Shown here: piece after piece, positions 1 through 8,603 of the stretch | Position numbering within the stretch: the first letter of the stretch is position 1 | Layout: every line of letters starts with the position of its first letter | From: CAYWWY01 sp964462525 | GTDB lineage: Bacteria; Thermotogota; Thermotogae; MWEM01 | Direction of reading: 5' to 3' | Assembly: GCA_964462525.1 (NCBI GenBank) | Contig: CAYWWY010000011.1 | Coordinates: 1-64,000 of the forward strand | Length of the DNA stretch: 64,000 nucleotides | Translations under genes and position numbers: made by a program | Notes under the pieces: generated by a model | Seen by the model: the letters and a program-made list of their open reading frames with translations, nothing else | Told to the model about the DNA's origin: nothing | Database searches by the model: none

Positions 1-27
1 TAATTCCTTTTGATATGAGGTGGATTT

Positions 28-696
28 TTGGAATTTTTTGAATATTTAACCAACAATTGGGATGAGCTAATCAAGCAGCTTTTAAGGCATTTGCAGATCA
101 TCGGGATTGCCATACCCATTTCTGTCGGGATGGCCGTACCCATTGGTGTGCTGATCTCTTACCGAAAAAGCCTTTCGAAGATTGTGATTGGAATAGCCGG
201 AATTGCAATGACCATTCCCAGTCTTGCGCTTTTTGGATTTATGGTCATTTTATTGGCCCCTTTCAACGCAGGGATTGGGATTCCTCCAGCCGTTGTCGCC
301 ATCGTGATTTACTCCTTGCTTCCGATTTTGCGGAATACGGTGGTGGCTGTTAATGAAGTCAGTCCTGGCGCGATCGAAGCAGCTCGGGGAATGGGTATGA
401 CCAAAACGCAGATCCTGCTCCGGATCCGGATCAAAATGGGGATTCCCATTATCATGGCCGGGGTGCGAAATGCCGCAGTAATGGGTGTAAGTGTAACAAC
501 GATTGCTTATTTGGTCGGCGCTCAAGGCTTGGGATACTTTTTATTTCAGGGACTGAGTCGTTCTCGATTGGGTATGGTTCTCGTCGGGGCAATAAGTGTT
601 GGGCTTCTGGGGATCGGAACCAATTATGGATTGATGCATCTTGAAAACCTTCTGACGCCGAAAGGCCTCAAAATAGCCAGAAAAGAGAATAAATAG
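28..696 (+). CDS. opuCB: Glycine betaine/choline ABC transporter permease (OpuCB-like)
   Basis: Inner-membrane permease of an osmoprotectant (betaine/choline/carnitine) importer. The 222-residue protein has about five to six hydrophobic helices and a cytoplasmic EAA-type loop (EAARGMGMTKTQ, about residues 116-127) that docks on the ATPase. A TTG start at 28 is chosen because GAGGTGG lies just upstream at 17-23. It is the first complete gene of a four-gene set (permease, ATPase, permease, binding protein), the usual opuC composition. The permease family is clear; the exact substrate is inferred. Confidence 0.88.
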   Translation: MEFFEYLTNNWDELIKQLLRHLQIIGIAIPISVGMAVPIGVLISYRKSLSKIVIGIAGIAMTIPSLALFGFMVILLAPFNAGIGIPPAVVAIVIYSLLPILRNTVVAVNEVSPGAIEAARGMGMTKTQILLRIRIKMGIPIIMAGVRNAAVMGVSVTTIAYLVGAQGLGYFLFQGLSRSRLGMVLVGAISVGLLGIGTNYGLMHLENLLTPKGLKIARKENK

Positions 697-707
697 GAGG
701 TGCCTTT

Positions 708-1832
708 TTGTCGATTGAATTGATTGACTTGAAGAAAACGTATGGTTCAACCAAAGCGGTTGATGGGGTCACTATGGCCTTCGAAGAAAAAAAACTCACC
801 ATTTTGATTGGTCCATCTGGTTGCGGTAAGACAACAACCCTGAAAATGATGAACCGCCTAATTGAACGGACCTCCGGTGATATTCTTTTTAACGGGATAT
901 CGATCGATCAAATCAACCGAATTCAACTAAGGCGGGGCATCGGATATGCCATCCAGGAAATTGGTCTGTTTGATCATATGAGCGTTTTCGAAAATATTGC
1001 CGTAGTTCCCCGTTTGCTTAAATGGGCTGAAAGAGATATTCGACAAAGGGTGGTTGAGTTGTTGGATCTGGTCAACCTAGATCCAGACGAAATGATGAAA
1101 AAGTACCCTGCTCAGCTATCAGGCGGACAAAAACAGAGGATCGGTGTTGCTCGGTCATTGGCAGCAAATCCAGAGATTGTCCTCATGGATGAACCGTTTG
1201 GGGCAATCGATCCCATTAATCGAGAGAAACTGCAAGACGCCTTCCTGGAGATCCAACAACAAGTGCAAAAGACCATCCTTTTTGTGACGCATGATATACG
1301 AGAAGCGATAAAACTGGGCGATAAGATCGCGATTTTCAATCAGGGGAAATTGGCCCAATACGATGATACCCTAGAAATCGTCAACAATCCCGCCAATTCC
1401 TTCGTCGAGGACCTCTTGGGTTCAGACCGAGCACTAAAGGGTTTAGAAATCGTGCGAGTCAAGGAATTCATTCAATCCGGATCATATGCAATGAAGATGG
1501 AAGAAGAAACCAAGGTCTCCGATGGTATTGAATGGATGAAGCAGAACCAGCGCCCCTTTGTTTACCTGCTCAATTCGAAGGAACGGCTTGTCGGATATGC
1601 CACGATGAAAGGGCTATCCAAAGAAGACCCCCATGATCTTGTGAAAAATCATAGTAAGAACAGCGAATCTCTTCAACCCTTCTCCAATCTTTTGGAAGGC
1701 GTCACACAGATGATGACAGCGGGAGTGTCAACTTGTCCGGTCGTAGATGTCCGCGATCGGTTCCTTGGAGTGATTGAGTTGACCCAGATCTTCGATGTGA
1801 TGTCATCCTACCAGTCTGCCAAGGAGGATTAA
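708..1832 (+). CDS. opuCA: Glycine betaine/choline ABC transporter ATPase with CBS domains (OpuCA-like)
   Basis: Cytoplasmic ATPase that powers the flanking permeases. Walker A GPSGCGKT is at residues 35-42, the signature LSGGQ at 137-141, Walker B with DEPFGAID at about 157-168, followed by the THD switch. After about residue 240 comes a tandem CBS region; in OpuA/OpuC ATPases this senses ionic strength or c-di-AMP, and that role is inferred here from the family. Start is TTG at 708, with GGAGGTG overlapping the end of the previous gene. The stop is followed immediately by the ATG of the next gene, so translation is probably coupled. Confidence 0.93.
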   Translation: MSIELIDLKKTYGSTKAVDGVTMAFEEKKLTILIGPSGCGKTTTLKMMNRLIERTSGDILFNGISIDQINRIQLRRGIGYAIQEIGLFDHMSVFENIAVVPRLLKWAERDIRQRVVELLDLVNLDPDEMMKKYPAQLSGGQKQRIGVARSLAANPEIVLMDEPFGAIDPINREKLQDAFLEIQQQVQKTILFVTHDIREAIKLGDKIAIFNQGKLAQYDDTLEIVNNPANSFVEDLLGSDRALKGLEIVRVKEFIQSGSYAMKMEEETKVSDGIEWMKQNQRPFVYLLNSKERLVGYATMKGLSKEDPHDLVKNHSKNSESLQPFSNLLEGVTQMMTAGVSTCPVVDVRDRFLGVIELTQIFDVMSSYQSAKED

Positions 1833-2507
1833 ATGCAAATTACGATCGAGGGCCTATGGTCCTATTTCACCGATAATTGGGCGTATTTACTCGAAAAAAC
1901 GGGAGAACATCTTGTCATATTTGTTATTTCATGGATCATCGCGATCGCGGTCGGCGTGACCATTGGAATTGTCTCAACGCGCCCGGGAAAAGAACGCTTG
2001 GGAAAGTCTCTTTTAACCATTACAGGAGCGGCTCAGGCCATACCCAGTATTGCAGTGATTGCGCTTGTCTTTATCTTCATGGGTATTGGGCCCCTTCCAG
2101 CCATTTTTTCTTTATTCTTGTACACTTTGGTTCCCATAACCTTTAATACCGCATCCGGTTTGTTGAGCGTCTCCCCGGCTGTAAAAGAGGCAGCAAAAGG
2201 AATGGGGTTAACCCCTATGCAGATCCTCTTTCGCATCGAGATTCCAAACTCGATTCCCGCAATTGCATCTGGGATTCGTACCGCTGCGATCATCAATATT
2301 GGCACGACAACGATTGCTTCGGCCATAGGAGCAGGCGGATTGGGGGAGATCATTTTCATCGGGATGCGGTTGATGAGCGGAGTGAGAATTATGGCGGGCG
2401 CCATTCCCGTGGCCATTTTGGCGATCACGATCGATATTGCGCTTGGACAAGTAGAACGAATGATTCTTCCGAAAGGGCTGGAAATTTCCAAAAACAGAAA
2501 CGCTTAG
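1833..2507 (+). CDS. opuCD: Second osmoprotectant ABC permease (OpuCD-like)
   Basis: A 224-residue integral membrane permease, paralogous to the protein at 28-696. It has the same N-terminal layout, an EAAKGMGLTPMQ coupling loop near residue 116 and a hydrophobic C-terminal half. It should form a heterodimer with the first permease in the inner membrane. Its ATG begins directly after the TAA of the ATPase gene, and the ribosome site AAGGAGG sits inside the ATPase 3' end, so the two are translationally coupled. Confidence 0.88.
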   Translation: MQITIEGLWSYFTDNWAYLLEKTGEHLVIFVISWIIAIAVGVTIGIVSTRPGKERLGKSLLTITGAAQAIPSIAVIALVFIFMGIGPLPAIFSLFLYTLVPITFNTASGLLSVSPAVKEAAKGMGLTPMQILFRIEIPNSIPAIASGIRTAAIINIGTTTIASAIGAGGLGEIIFIGMRLMSGVRIMAGAIPVAILAITIDIALGQVERMILPKGLEISKNRNA

Positions 2508-2559
2508 CGGTCATCCATACTTTCTTTCGATGACCGGAATTTGATCAGGAGGTGGTTTG

Positions 2560-3444
2560 ATGTTGAAAAAAGTGGTAGTGTTATCCCTGGTTCTTCTCAT
2601 GCTGACAGGTCTTACCCTCAGCGCTTCCAGGATCTCAGTGGGGTCGAAAAACTTCACGGAACAGTATGTGGTCAGTGAAATGATTGCGATGCTATTGGAA
2701 GCCAATGGGTTCCAAGTCGATAAGAACTTCGGAATGAGTTCCTTTGCTGTACGGAGCGCGTTAACGACGGGTCAGGTCGATATTTATGCCGAATACACAG
2801 GCACCGCATGGTTGACGTATCTCGAACAGACCGAAGTGATTAACGACCCCGATCGGTTGTATGAGTTGGTACGAGATGCGGATGCGCAAAATGGAATTGT
2901 GTGGTTGCCTCCCGCGGAAATCAACAATACCTACGCCTTGGCGATAACCAGAGAGTATTCTAACGAATACGGGATCCGCACATTATCCGATCTTGCCAGG
3001 CACATGGATGAAGGGCATTCTTTGATCATGGGTGTCGGTTTCGAATTCTTCGATCGGCCCGATGGGTTTCGGGCGATGGTTGATGATTATGGAATGGATG
3101 TCCCTCCGCGCAATGTGCGTACCATGGAAATCGGCTTAACCTATGAGGCAATCGCCCGGGGAAGCTTGGATGTCGCGATGGTCTTTGCAACAGATGGAAA
3201 ACTGGAACGATTTCAATTGGTGGTTTTGGAAGACGATCGTCAGTTTTTTCCTGTGTACACCTTGGCTGTCACGATCAGAGAGGAAGTGCTCGAAGCGCAT
3301 CCCGAGATTGAAGAAATCCTCAGCCCTCTTGCCATCTATCTCAACGAAACCTTGATGATCCGGCTCAACTATCTTGTCGATGGCGCGGGAATGGAACCCG
3401 GACCTGTGGCGGAACACTTTCTTAAGGGACTCGGTCTGATCTAA
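2560..3444 (+). CDS. opuCC: Osmoprotectant-binding protein (OpuCC-like, OpuAC family)
   Basis: Periplasmic or surface substrate-binding subunit. A Lys-Lys plus hydrophobic segment makes a Sec signal peptide (about 1-22) without a lipobox cysteine, so the protein is predicted free in the periplasm rather than lipid-anchored. The mature N-terminus has the family hallmark VGSKNFTEQ, and DIYAEYTGT follows at about 70-80. TTG 2557 and ATG 2560 are both possible; ATG is preferred because AGGAGGTG ends about five bases upstream. Last gene of the operon, followed by an intrinsic terminator. Confidence 0.9.
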   Translation: MLKKVVVLSLVLLMLTGLTLSASRISVGSKNFTEQYVVSEMIAMLLEANGFQVDKNFGMSSFAVRSALTTGQVDIYAEYTGTAWLTYLEQTEVINDPDRLYELVRDADAQNGIVWLPPAEINNTYALAITREYSNEYGIRTLSDLARHMDEGHSLIMGVGFEFFDRPDGFRAMVDDYGMDVPPRNVRTMEIGLTYEAIARGSLDVAMVFATDGKLERFQLVVLEDDRQFFPVYTLAVTIREEVLEAHPEIEEILSPLAIYLNETLMIRLNYLVDGAGMEPGPVAEHFLKGLGLI

Positions 3445-3473
3445 ACACCGAGTGTTCGATTACCCAAACACCC

Positions 3474-3508
3474 AAAACCCTCAACGAAAAATCGTTGAGG
3501 GTTTTTTT
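3474..3508 (+). terminator. Intrinsic terminator after the opuC operon
   Basis: A perfect 14-bp stem (aaaaccctcaacga with tcgttgagggtttt) around an AAAA loop, continuing into seven Ts. It lies 30 bases after the opuCC stop. On the minus strand only four Ts follow, so it is weaker for the convergent cassette. Confidence 0.93.
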
Positions 3509-3641
3509 AAAAAGAAGGAATGATACCAAGGGGCATCATGAATGGTGACTTTATTGAAGGGTCCGATAGAATTCGGGATAGATATGGCTTTGGTTTTGTT
3601 CGCAAGGCAAGGCTTGGCCAAGATCAAGGAGTTTTCGTGGT

Positions 3642-4289
3642 TTATGGGAAGTCCATTCCGAGCACTGCGAACAAGTCAGCCACAAAGGGTTTAAAGTTTT
3701 GCGCCCACTGTTCTGTAAGCTCTTTCCAGCTTGACCTTCTCAATATCCAGGGTGCATCGGCTGTATCCTTATACTTCTGTCCTACCTCGCGGAAAAGCGT
3801 TTCACCGATTCGCTTTGGTGGTTTGTGATGGTTTTGGTTTTCCGCAGGTTTCGTCCAGGATTGGGTAATTTGGGTCTTAGCAAGCCGCGCGAGCAATGCT
3901 TTTTCTGAAGCCAGAATCAAAGCTTCAAGGTCATATTTGAAGCAATGAACAAAGAAACGGTTTACTATACGATTGTCTACCTTCTTTTGCTGCAGCTCTT
4001 TTACAAATTTTTCAAGCAAGAAGCCTTTCATTTCTGTAAAGGTCGTATGGGGAAAAGGCTTATTCATGGGATAGAGATCAGGTACCAGAAAGACATAACT
4101 ATTAGGTCTGTTTCTTAGAATGTTGATCGCCTTTGTGGGCCCATGAACCAAAAGAGGTTCTTTGCCATTCATTGGGGAAAAATCCACTATATTCCCACGC
4201 ATTTTTGCGGTTTCAATAGCATCACGAAATAATTCTCGCATGCTCATCTGGTCACTGGGTCCTTCAACATAAACAAAAACCTCGGTCAT
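3642..4289 (-). CDS. DUF4276 (TOPRIM-like) partner of an AAA ATPase
   Basis: A 215-residue protein with the DUF4276 pattern: an N-terminal strand ending in VEGPSD (Glu9), a mid-protein VPDLYPM segment (Asp71, equivalent to the DYY motif of the family) and FKYDLEALILA (Asp120/Glu122, equivalent to the usual HEFEALLF). These acidic positions resemble a TOPRIM-type metal site, as in OLD-family nucleases, but nuclease activity is inference. Its ATG overlaps the TGA of the upstream ATPase gene by four bases (4286-4289), so the pair is translationally coupled. Split ATPase plus TOPRIM-like pairs are found in anti-phage systems such as PARIS (AriA/AriB). The local DNA looks AT-richer than its surroundings (20 G+C in the 60 bases from 3961). 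Confidence 0.78.
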   Translation of the reverse strand: MTEVFVYVEGPSDQMSMRELFRDAIETAKMRGNIVDFSPMNGKEPLLVHGPTKAINILRNRPNSYVFLVPDLYPMNKPFPHTTFTEMKGFLLEKFVKELQQKKVDNRIVNRFFVHCFKYDLEALILASEKALLARLAKTQITQSWTKPAENQNHHKPPKRIGETLFREVGQKYKDTADAPWILRRSSWKELTEQWAQNFKPFVADLFAVLGMDFP

Positions 4290-5467
4290 GCAAATGCTTC
4301 CAATTCATCGCTACGGTGCATTTTTTCCAGCTCATCGCGACCAAAATCTTCCAGATTGTCTAGCAAGGTCTGTGAGTCAGTGATTTTTACGAAAACACTT
4401 TTTCCCTCTTCCTTTTTCATGACAGCAATGTTTATATAATCAAACTGTGATAGGAAATAGGATGCATGGGTCACGAGTATAACTTGGGTCCTCTGAGAAG
4501 CTTTTTCAAACAAACCGGCCAAAATTGGCAATGTTCTTGGATGGACACCCTGGTCTGGTTCATCAATGCTGATTAAGGTAGGTGGTGAAGGCATGACACA
4601 TAAGGTTGCCCAAGCAAGAAAACGAAGCGTTCCGTCGGACAAATCAGCCAGACTCAAGTCTGCATCGATATTTTTCTCCTGCCAGAAGGCAATCACTTCC
4701 CCTGGGCCTCCTCTGGCTTTGACATTGAGATCCCGAAAACCGGGAATCGCGGCTTTAATCAAAGCTTTCAGTTCATTAAAAGATTCTGGGTGCTCGGTCA
4801 TCAAGTTGAATAAAACTGCGCTCAAATTTCCCGCATCTTCATGAAGCACAGGATCTTGACTGGTTGGGACAGATTTCCTGATTCTTTCATTATTAATATG
4901 GAATGAATTGTAAAACCGCCATCCTCTAATATATTCTCTGAGATTGAACAGTGTAAACAACGTGGAATCTGTTATAGCTCCGAGACCCAGTTGATTTGGC
5001 TTTTTTAGGTCCCATTGCTTCCGTTTGAATTTTTTATCTCTTGGGTCTCTTACGTGGCCCTTTCCATCCTGAAAGTTCAAAAAAGTATAACCTGTTTCAT
5101 ACTCCTTATGCAATGGATCTTTCGTTCGTACTCGTTCAAAAATAATCTTTGTTGAACCCACGGGCCCCATGAGCTCACCCTGGTAATAAAGAGGGGACTT
5201 TTCGTTGAGATCAACTTCTATGCTCCACCAAAGACGATCCGGACCGGGTTTATGAAAAATTTGCTGACCGATCGTGCCTTCAACGATCTCCGGCGGGATT
5301 TCCTGATAACAAGCATCGCGAATAAACTTCAAGAATTCGATAAGGCTTGATTTCCCTGAACCGTTTGCCCCCACGATGACTTGTAAAGAACGGAAATCCA
5401 TCGTAATGTCATCAAATGGTCGATATCCTTTTACTCTGATCGAAGGAAGCCGATAATAATTATTCAT
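4286..5467 (-). CDS. AAA_21-type ATPase of an ATPase/DUF4276 pair
   Basis: A 393-residue SMC/ABC-like ATPase. Walker A GANGSGKS is at 33-40, a signature-like LSDGTLRF at 276-283, Walker B ISIDEPDQGVHP at 299-310 and a switch histidine in THAS at 333-336. No TOPRIM domain is fused; that function appears to lie in the downstream DUF4276 gene, which overlaps by ATGA. An in-frame ATG exists at 5479, but GGAGGAG lies five bases before the ATG at 5467, so the shorter start is chosen. Upstream, 5468-5681 carries no gene I can support; it holds the palindrome catacgtatg (5551-5560) and a weak TATCAT -10-like site. Likely a defence or stress ATPase; the target is unknown. Confidence 0.82.
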   Translation of the reverse strand: MNNYYRLPSIRVKGYRPFDDITMDFRSLQVIVGANGSGKSSLIEFLKFIRDACYQEIPPEIVEGTIGQQIFHKPGPDRLWWSIEVDLNEKSPLYYQGELMGPVGSTKIIFERVRTKDPLHKEYETGYTFLNFQDGKGHVRDPRDKKFKRKQWDLKKPNQLGLGAITDSTLFTLFNLREYIRGWRFYNSFHINNERIRKSVPTSQDPVLHEDAGNLSAVLFNLMTEHPESFNELKALIKAAIPGFRDLNVKARGGPGEVIAFWQEKNIDADLSLADLSDGTLRFLAWATLCVMPSPPTLISIDEPDQGVHPRTLPILAGLFEKASQRTQVILVTHASYFLSQFDYINIAVMKKEEGKSVFVKITDSQTLLDNLEDFGRDELEKMHRSDELEAFA

Positions 5468-5681
5468 GTACTCCTCCATTCATGTTGCTTAGATGGCACG
5501 GTTCGGATATACTCATGGTGTCCTGCGTGGTCTGCCAACCGCAAATCCTACATACGTATGATACATCATATGGCGTTCTTAAGTCCAACATCGGTGATGT
5601 GTTTTCCGATGTGATTCCGTTTGATCAAGGACGGATTCTTACCTCAGATAAGCAAATTTTTAGGTTGATTGCAGAGAGTGA

Positions 5682-6950
5682 CTACTGCAGGTTTTTGTAA
5701 AAGCCTGGATAAGTATAACTTTGGTTGTGTTCGCAAATTTTTCGAGAATCGGAGAAATCCAAAGGCACGGGTTGTGCAAGACCTAGGAGTTCTTTGTGGA
5801 TCTGACGGGCAAAACAGACTGTCTTAGGAAGACCGATGGCTTGGTTCATCTGACGCCATAGTTCATTTACGGGATGCTGCGCAACATTTCCGAAACTCAG
5901 GGGAACAAAATCACAGGGATACAGGCTCCCGTCGGAGTCGATGTAGGAGTGCTGGGTTCCTGCTCCACACCCATATCGGAGCGGGCTTTCCGTCGAAGGA
6001 AAACTGGTGATTTTGGGGTATTGTCCTGTCTGATTTGCCTCATTTTGGATTGAAATGAGCGTTTTGCGCATTGAATCCGTCCAAAAGACTTGATCCGCTT
6101 TCGGAAAGCAAAGCCTTCCGCTGGGAATGGGCTCAAGGATTTTGACCTCATGAGCATCCAGTTTCCGAGCGAAACGAAAAAAACGGAGCAAAAATGCGCG
6201 GTTGACTTCAGACGGGGTGATCATGGTCTGGATCATCGTATAGAGCCCTGCCTTCCGGCAATCTTGGATCGCTTGAACTGCTTGTGTAAACGCGCCTCCA
6301 TGGCCTCGTTTGTCATCATGTTCATCCCGATCCCATGAATCCAAGCTGATGCCCACGCTGAACAACCCAGCCGCTTTCATCTGCTTGGCTCGTTGGACGG
6401 TCATTCCTGCCCCAGAAGTAAATAATACGGAGCTGCTCCGATCGTCTATGGAGGAGATCAGGTCGGTCAGATCGTCGCGAAGAAGGGGTTCGCCTCCTGT
6501 GAAACCGATCACGGATACCCCCATCGACTGAAGGGCGGCGATGATTTGTTTCCATTGGTCTGTCGTCAGTTCCTCAGAAGAGGTTCGATGCTTTGCGCTG
6601 CAATGAAAACAGTCATAGGGGCAACGGTGGGTGAGGCTGAGATACATCGATATAGGCGCGCGTCGCTGGGCGTGTGTTTGCTGAAAAAACGCGTTTTGCG
6701 AAGGGTCGATGACTCCTGTGGCATACTGCTCAAAGGCTTTCGAAGGGAATGGAGGCATAAAGGTATTGATCACGAATTGCCCTTCATGGAAGACGATCTT
6801 CTCGTCCTGGAGCACAAATTGAAGCATCCGAAACCCTTTCCGCAATGAATAGCTGGGATCGGAGCGGTACATTTTGTGAAGCTTCCCTATGATGACCCAG
6901 GTTTTTTTCATCATGATCATTCGAAGGATCTGCCATATATTGCCCTTCAT
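5682..6950 (-). CDS. Radical SAM/SPASM domain enzyme
   Basis: A 422-residue cytoplasmic enzyme. The radical SAM cluster motif is Cys110-x3-Cys114-x2-Cys117 (CPYDCFHC), followed by GGEP at 152-155. The C-terminal region has Cys328, Cys346 (YPCDF), Cys379 and Cys406, consistent with a SPASM-type auxiliary cluster used by peptide- or protein-modifying members. The first 95 residues form an extra N-terminal region with a conserved-looking PPFPSKAF. The start ATG overlaps the stop of the upstream methyltransferase by four bases, with AAGGAGGGG ahead of it. Substrate unknown; no short precursor peptide gene is obvious next to it. Confidence 0.85.
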   Translation of the reverse strand: MKGNIWQILRMIMMKKTWVIIGKLHKMYRSDPSYSLRKGFRMLQFVLQDEKIVFHEGQFVINTFMPPFPSKAFEQYATGVIDPSQNAFFQQTHAQRRAPISMYLSLTHRCPYDCFHCSAKHRTSSEELTTDQWKQIIAALQSMGVSVIGFTGGEPLLRDDLTDLISSIDDRSSSVLFTSGAGMTVQRAKQMKAAGLFSVGISLDSWDRDEHDDKRGHGGAFTQAVQAIQDCRKAGLYTMIQTMITPSEVNRAFLLRFFRFARKLDAHEVKILEPIPSGRLCFPKADQVFWTDSMRKTLISIQNEANQTGQYPKITSFPSTESPLRYGCGAGTQHSYIDSDGSLYPCDFVPLSFGNVAQHPVNELWRQMNQAIGLPKTVCFARQIHKELLGLAQPVPLDFSDSRKICEHNQSYTYPGFYKNLQ

Positions 6951-7789
6951 TGGGTCCCCTCCTTAGCAAAAAGACCGTATACAAACCAATGGCTGGTTCC
7001 ATATCCTTCCGCACAGCTGCATCGCCGAGCAACTTCGTCTCGAAGGGCTTGCTGGATCTGGGGGTTGAAATGGCGGAATATCTTTCTGGTTCCAGCTACC
7101 GCGCCGGTTCTTTGAACCCAATCCACCAATTGCTCTGGGGTCGGAAAGCAAACCGGATGCGCTCCGATCCCTTCTTTGATGACGCGAAATCCGGCCTGTT
7201 TCATCCGATCCGAATTCAACGTAAGTCGGGGAAGGTTCCAGTGGGTATCCATGGGTTTGACAACCTGATGAGGGAACCGTTCCATCACCTTCTGATAGCT
7301 TTGAATGATGCCCTTCAGGGTCCCTTTTCTGTTGCTGATTATGCCCAGAACCCCTCCCGGTTTGATTACTGGATTCAGGCTTCGCAACAGGAACGCGTTT
7401 TTTATGTACGGATACGCCCAGCCGATCCAAACCCCGTCAAACGGCTCTCGCGTTTCACGAAGAAAAGACGCTGCGTCTTGATGCACAAAACGCACTCGGC
7501 TCTCTCCTAGCCGACTCTTTGCCTTCTCCAGCATACCAGACGATAGGTCTACGGCTACAATGGTCGATTTGGGATATCGGTCCAGCAAGCGGGCGCTCAC
7601 ATCACCGCTGCCACAGGCAAGATCCAAAAAGGTTGGATGATCCGGTCCCTGTATCGAATCCGGAAAAATCTGTTCCAGATAGGATCCCATGCAGTTCGAC
7701 CAATCTTGATAGGAATCGGCGATCTGATCGTAGGCCTCAGCGACTTCCCAAGCGGTTACCGTCTCTTTCTTCAGGAGTTTTCCCATCAT
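6947..7789 (-). CDS. Class I SAM-dependent methyltransferase
   Basis: Rossmann-fold methyltransferase with motif I LDLACGSGDVS and the acidic ribose-binding Asp of VAVDLSSGM. The open frame extends to 7876 but would then overlap the upstream gene by 68 bases; internal starts at 7816 (GTG) or 7789 (ATG) fit better, and 7789 is given as the conservative choice. No strong ribosome site marks either one. Middle gene of a tightly packed three-gene operon with the radical SAM enzyme. The substrate cannot be read from sequence. Confidence 0.78.
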   Translation of the reverse strand: MMGKLLKKETVTAWEVAEAYDQIADSYQDWSNCMGSYLEQIFPDSIQGPDHPTFLDLACGSGDVSARLLDRYPKSTIVAVDLSSGMLEKAKSRLGESRVRFVHQDAASFLRETREPFDGVWIGWAYPYIKNAFLLRSLNPVIKPGGVLGIISNRKGTLKGIIQSYQKVMERFPHQVVKPMDTHWNLPRLTLNSDRMKQAGFRVIKEGIGAHPVCFPTPEQLVDWVQRTGAVAGTRKIFRHFNPQIQQALRDEVARRCSCAEGYGTSHWFVYGLFAKEGTQ

Positions 7790-7808
7790 CCGCGCATACA
7801 GGATCAGT

Positions 7809-8399
7809 TTACGCACCTTTTTTCTTGGCAACCATGATGTACCACCCTCGTTTGTTTTCGATTTGTTCCAGCTCAAACCAAGGCTGGATGGCTTTTTTCA
7901 TTTGATCCATATCCTTGAAATCCAACGGTCCGAATAACCTCCGCTCGAAAAAACCGAGCCATCGGGTTGTCCAATGGTTCGGGGTATACTCGTGAATCAA
8001 GATCTTCCCTTGGTCTTTCAACAGGCGAGCGAGCAGAGGAAAGAGTCTCTCGAAATGGGAGAGGTGATGAAGAACATCGGATAGGACGATCCAATCATAA
8101 TGATCGGAGGGAAGATGAAGACTGAAGATATCGCCGACAAGCACTTCAAGATGTGATTCCTTGCTGCTCAACCGGCTCAGCATTCGTTCGCTTTCGTCCA
8201 CTAGGGTTATCGAAAGACATAAAGGGGCCAAGATTTTCCCAAAACGGCCGGTTCCCGCTCCGACATCCAAAACCCGCTCATGACCTTGTGGTTGGATCAG
8301 CGAAAGGAGCACTCTGTCTCGTTTAAGGAAAAAGAAGGTCATGAAGGGTTCGTACCATGGCGCAATTCGATCAAAAGCAGATAATGTATTGTGATTCAC
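7809..8399 (-). CDS. Class I SAM-dependent methyltransferase
   Basis: A 196-residue methyltransferase: motif I VLDVGAGTGRFG, acidic loop LVDESERM and motif IV-like WIVLSDVLHHL. The frame could begin at 8444, but a GTG at 8399 with AAGGAG nine bases upstream is the better start. First gene of the operon that continues into a second methyltransferase and the radical SAM enzyme. The two methyltransferases are different in sequence and not a recent duplication. A TATGAT -10-like site lies at 8457-8462. Confidence 0.82.
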   Translation of the reverse strand: MNHNTLSAFDRIAPWYEPFMTFFFLKRDRVLLSLIQPQGHERVLDVGAGTGRFGKILAPLCLSITLVDESERMLSRLSSKESHLEVLVGDIFSLHLPSDHYDWIVLSDVLHHLSHFERLFPLLARLLKDQGKILIHEYTPNHWTTRWLGFFERRLFGPLDFKDMDQMKKAIQPWFELEQIENKRGWYIMVAKKKGA

Positions 8400-8456
8400 A
8401 GTCGATCGCTCCTTTTTGCTTTGGGAGACCTTCAGCCCTACCAATGTCTATGCAAA

Positions 8457-8462
8457 ATCATA
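8457..8462 (-). promoter_or_regulatory. Candidate -10 for the methyltransferase/radical SAM operon
   Basis: TATGAT on the minus strand about 58 bases before the GTG at 8399. It is weaker than the other promoters in the window because the upstream TG touches the hexamer directly. Confidence 0.4.
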
Positions 8463-8566
8463 CAATCCTTTACCAAAGGACGGATTCTCCGTGTGATTTG
8501 ATCCTTTGGGCGATTCCTCGGCAAGCATCCAATTCCTGATCTGTTTCAAGTCATTGGAGAAAAGAA

Positions 8567-8575
8567 TGGTACAAT
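8567..8575 (+). promoter_or_regulatory. Extended -10 promoter for the P-loop protein gene
   Basis: TGGTACAAT (hexamer TACAAT at 8570-8575), 28 bases before the ATG at 8604. GAGGAGGG at 8591-8598 is the ribosome site. Confidence 0.65.
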
Positions 8576-8603
8576 AGCCCAAATCGACCTGAGGAGGGAT
8601 AAA

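Noticed and set aside
3520..3828. Plus-strand 102-codon frame after the opuC terminator
   Set aside because: It overlaps the conserved C-terminal part of the DUF4276 gene and resembles no protein.
5482..5700. Plus-strand 72-codon frame in the ATPase leader
   Set aside because: No ribosome site, no promoter, and it runs into the 3' end of the radical SAM gene.
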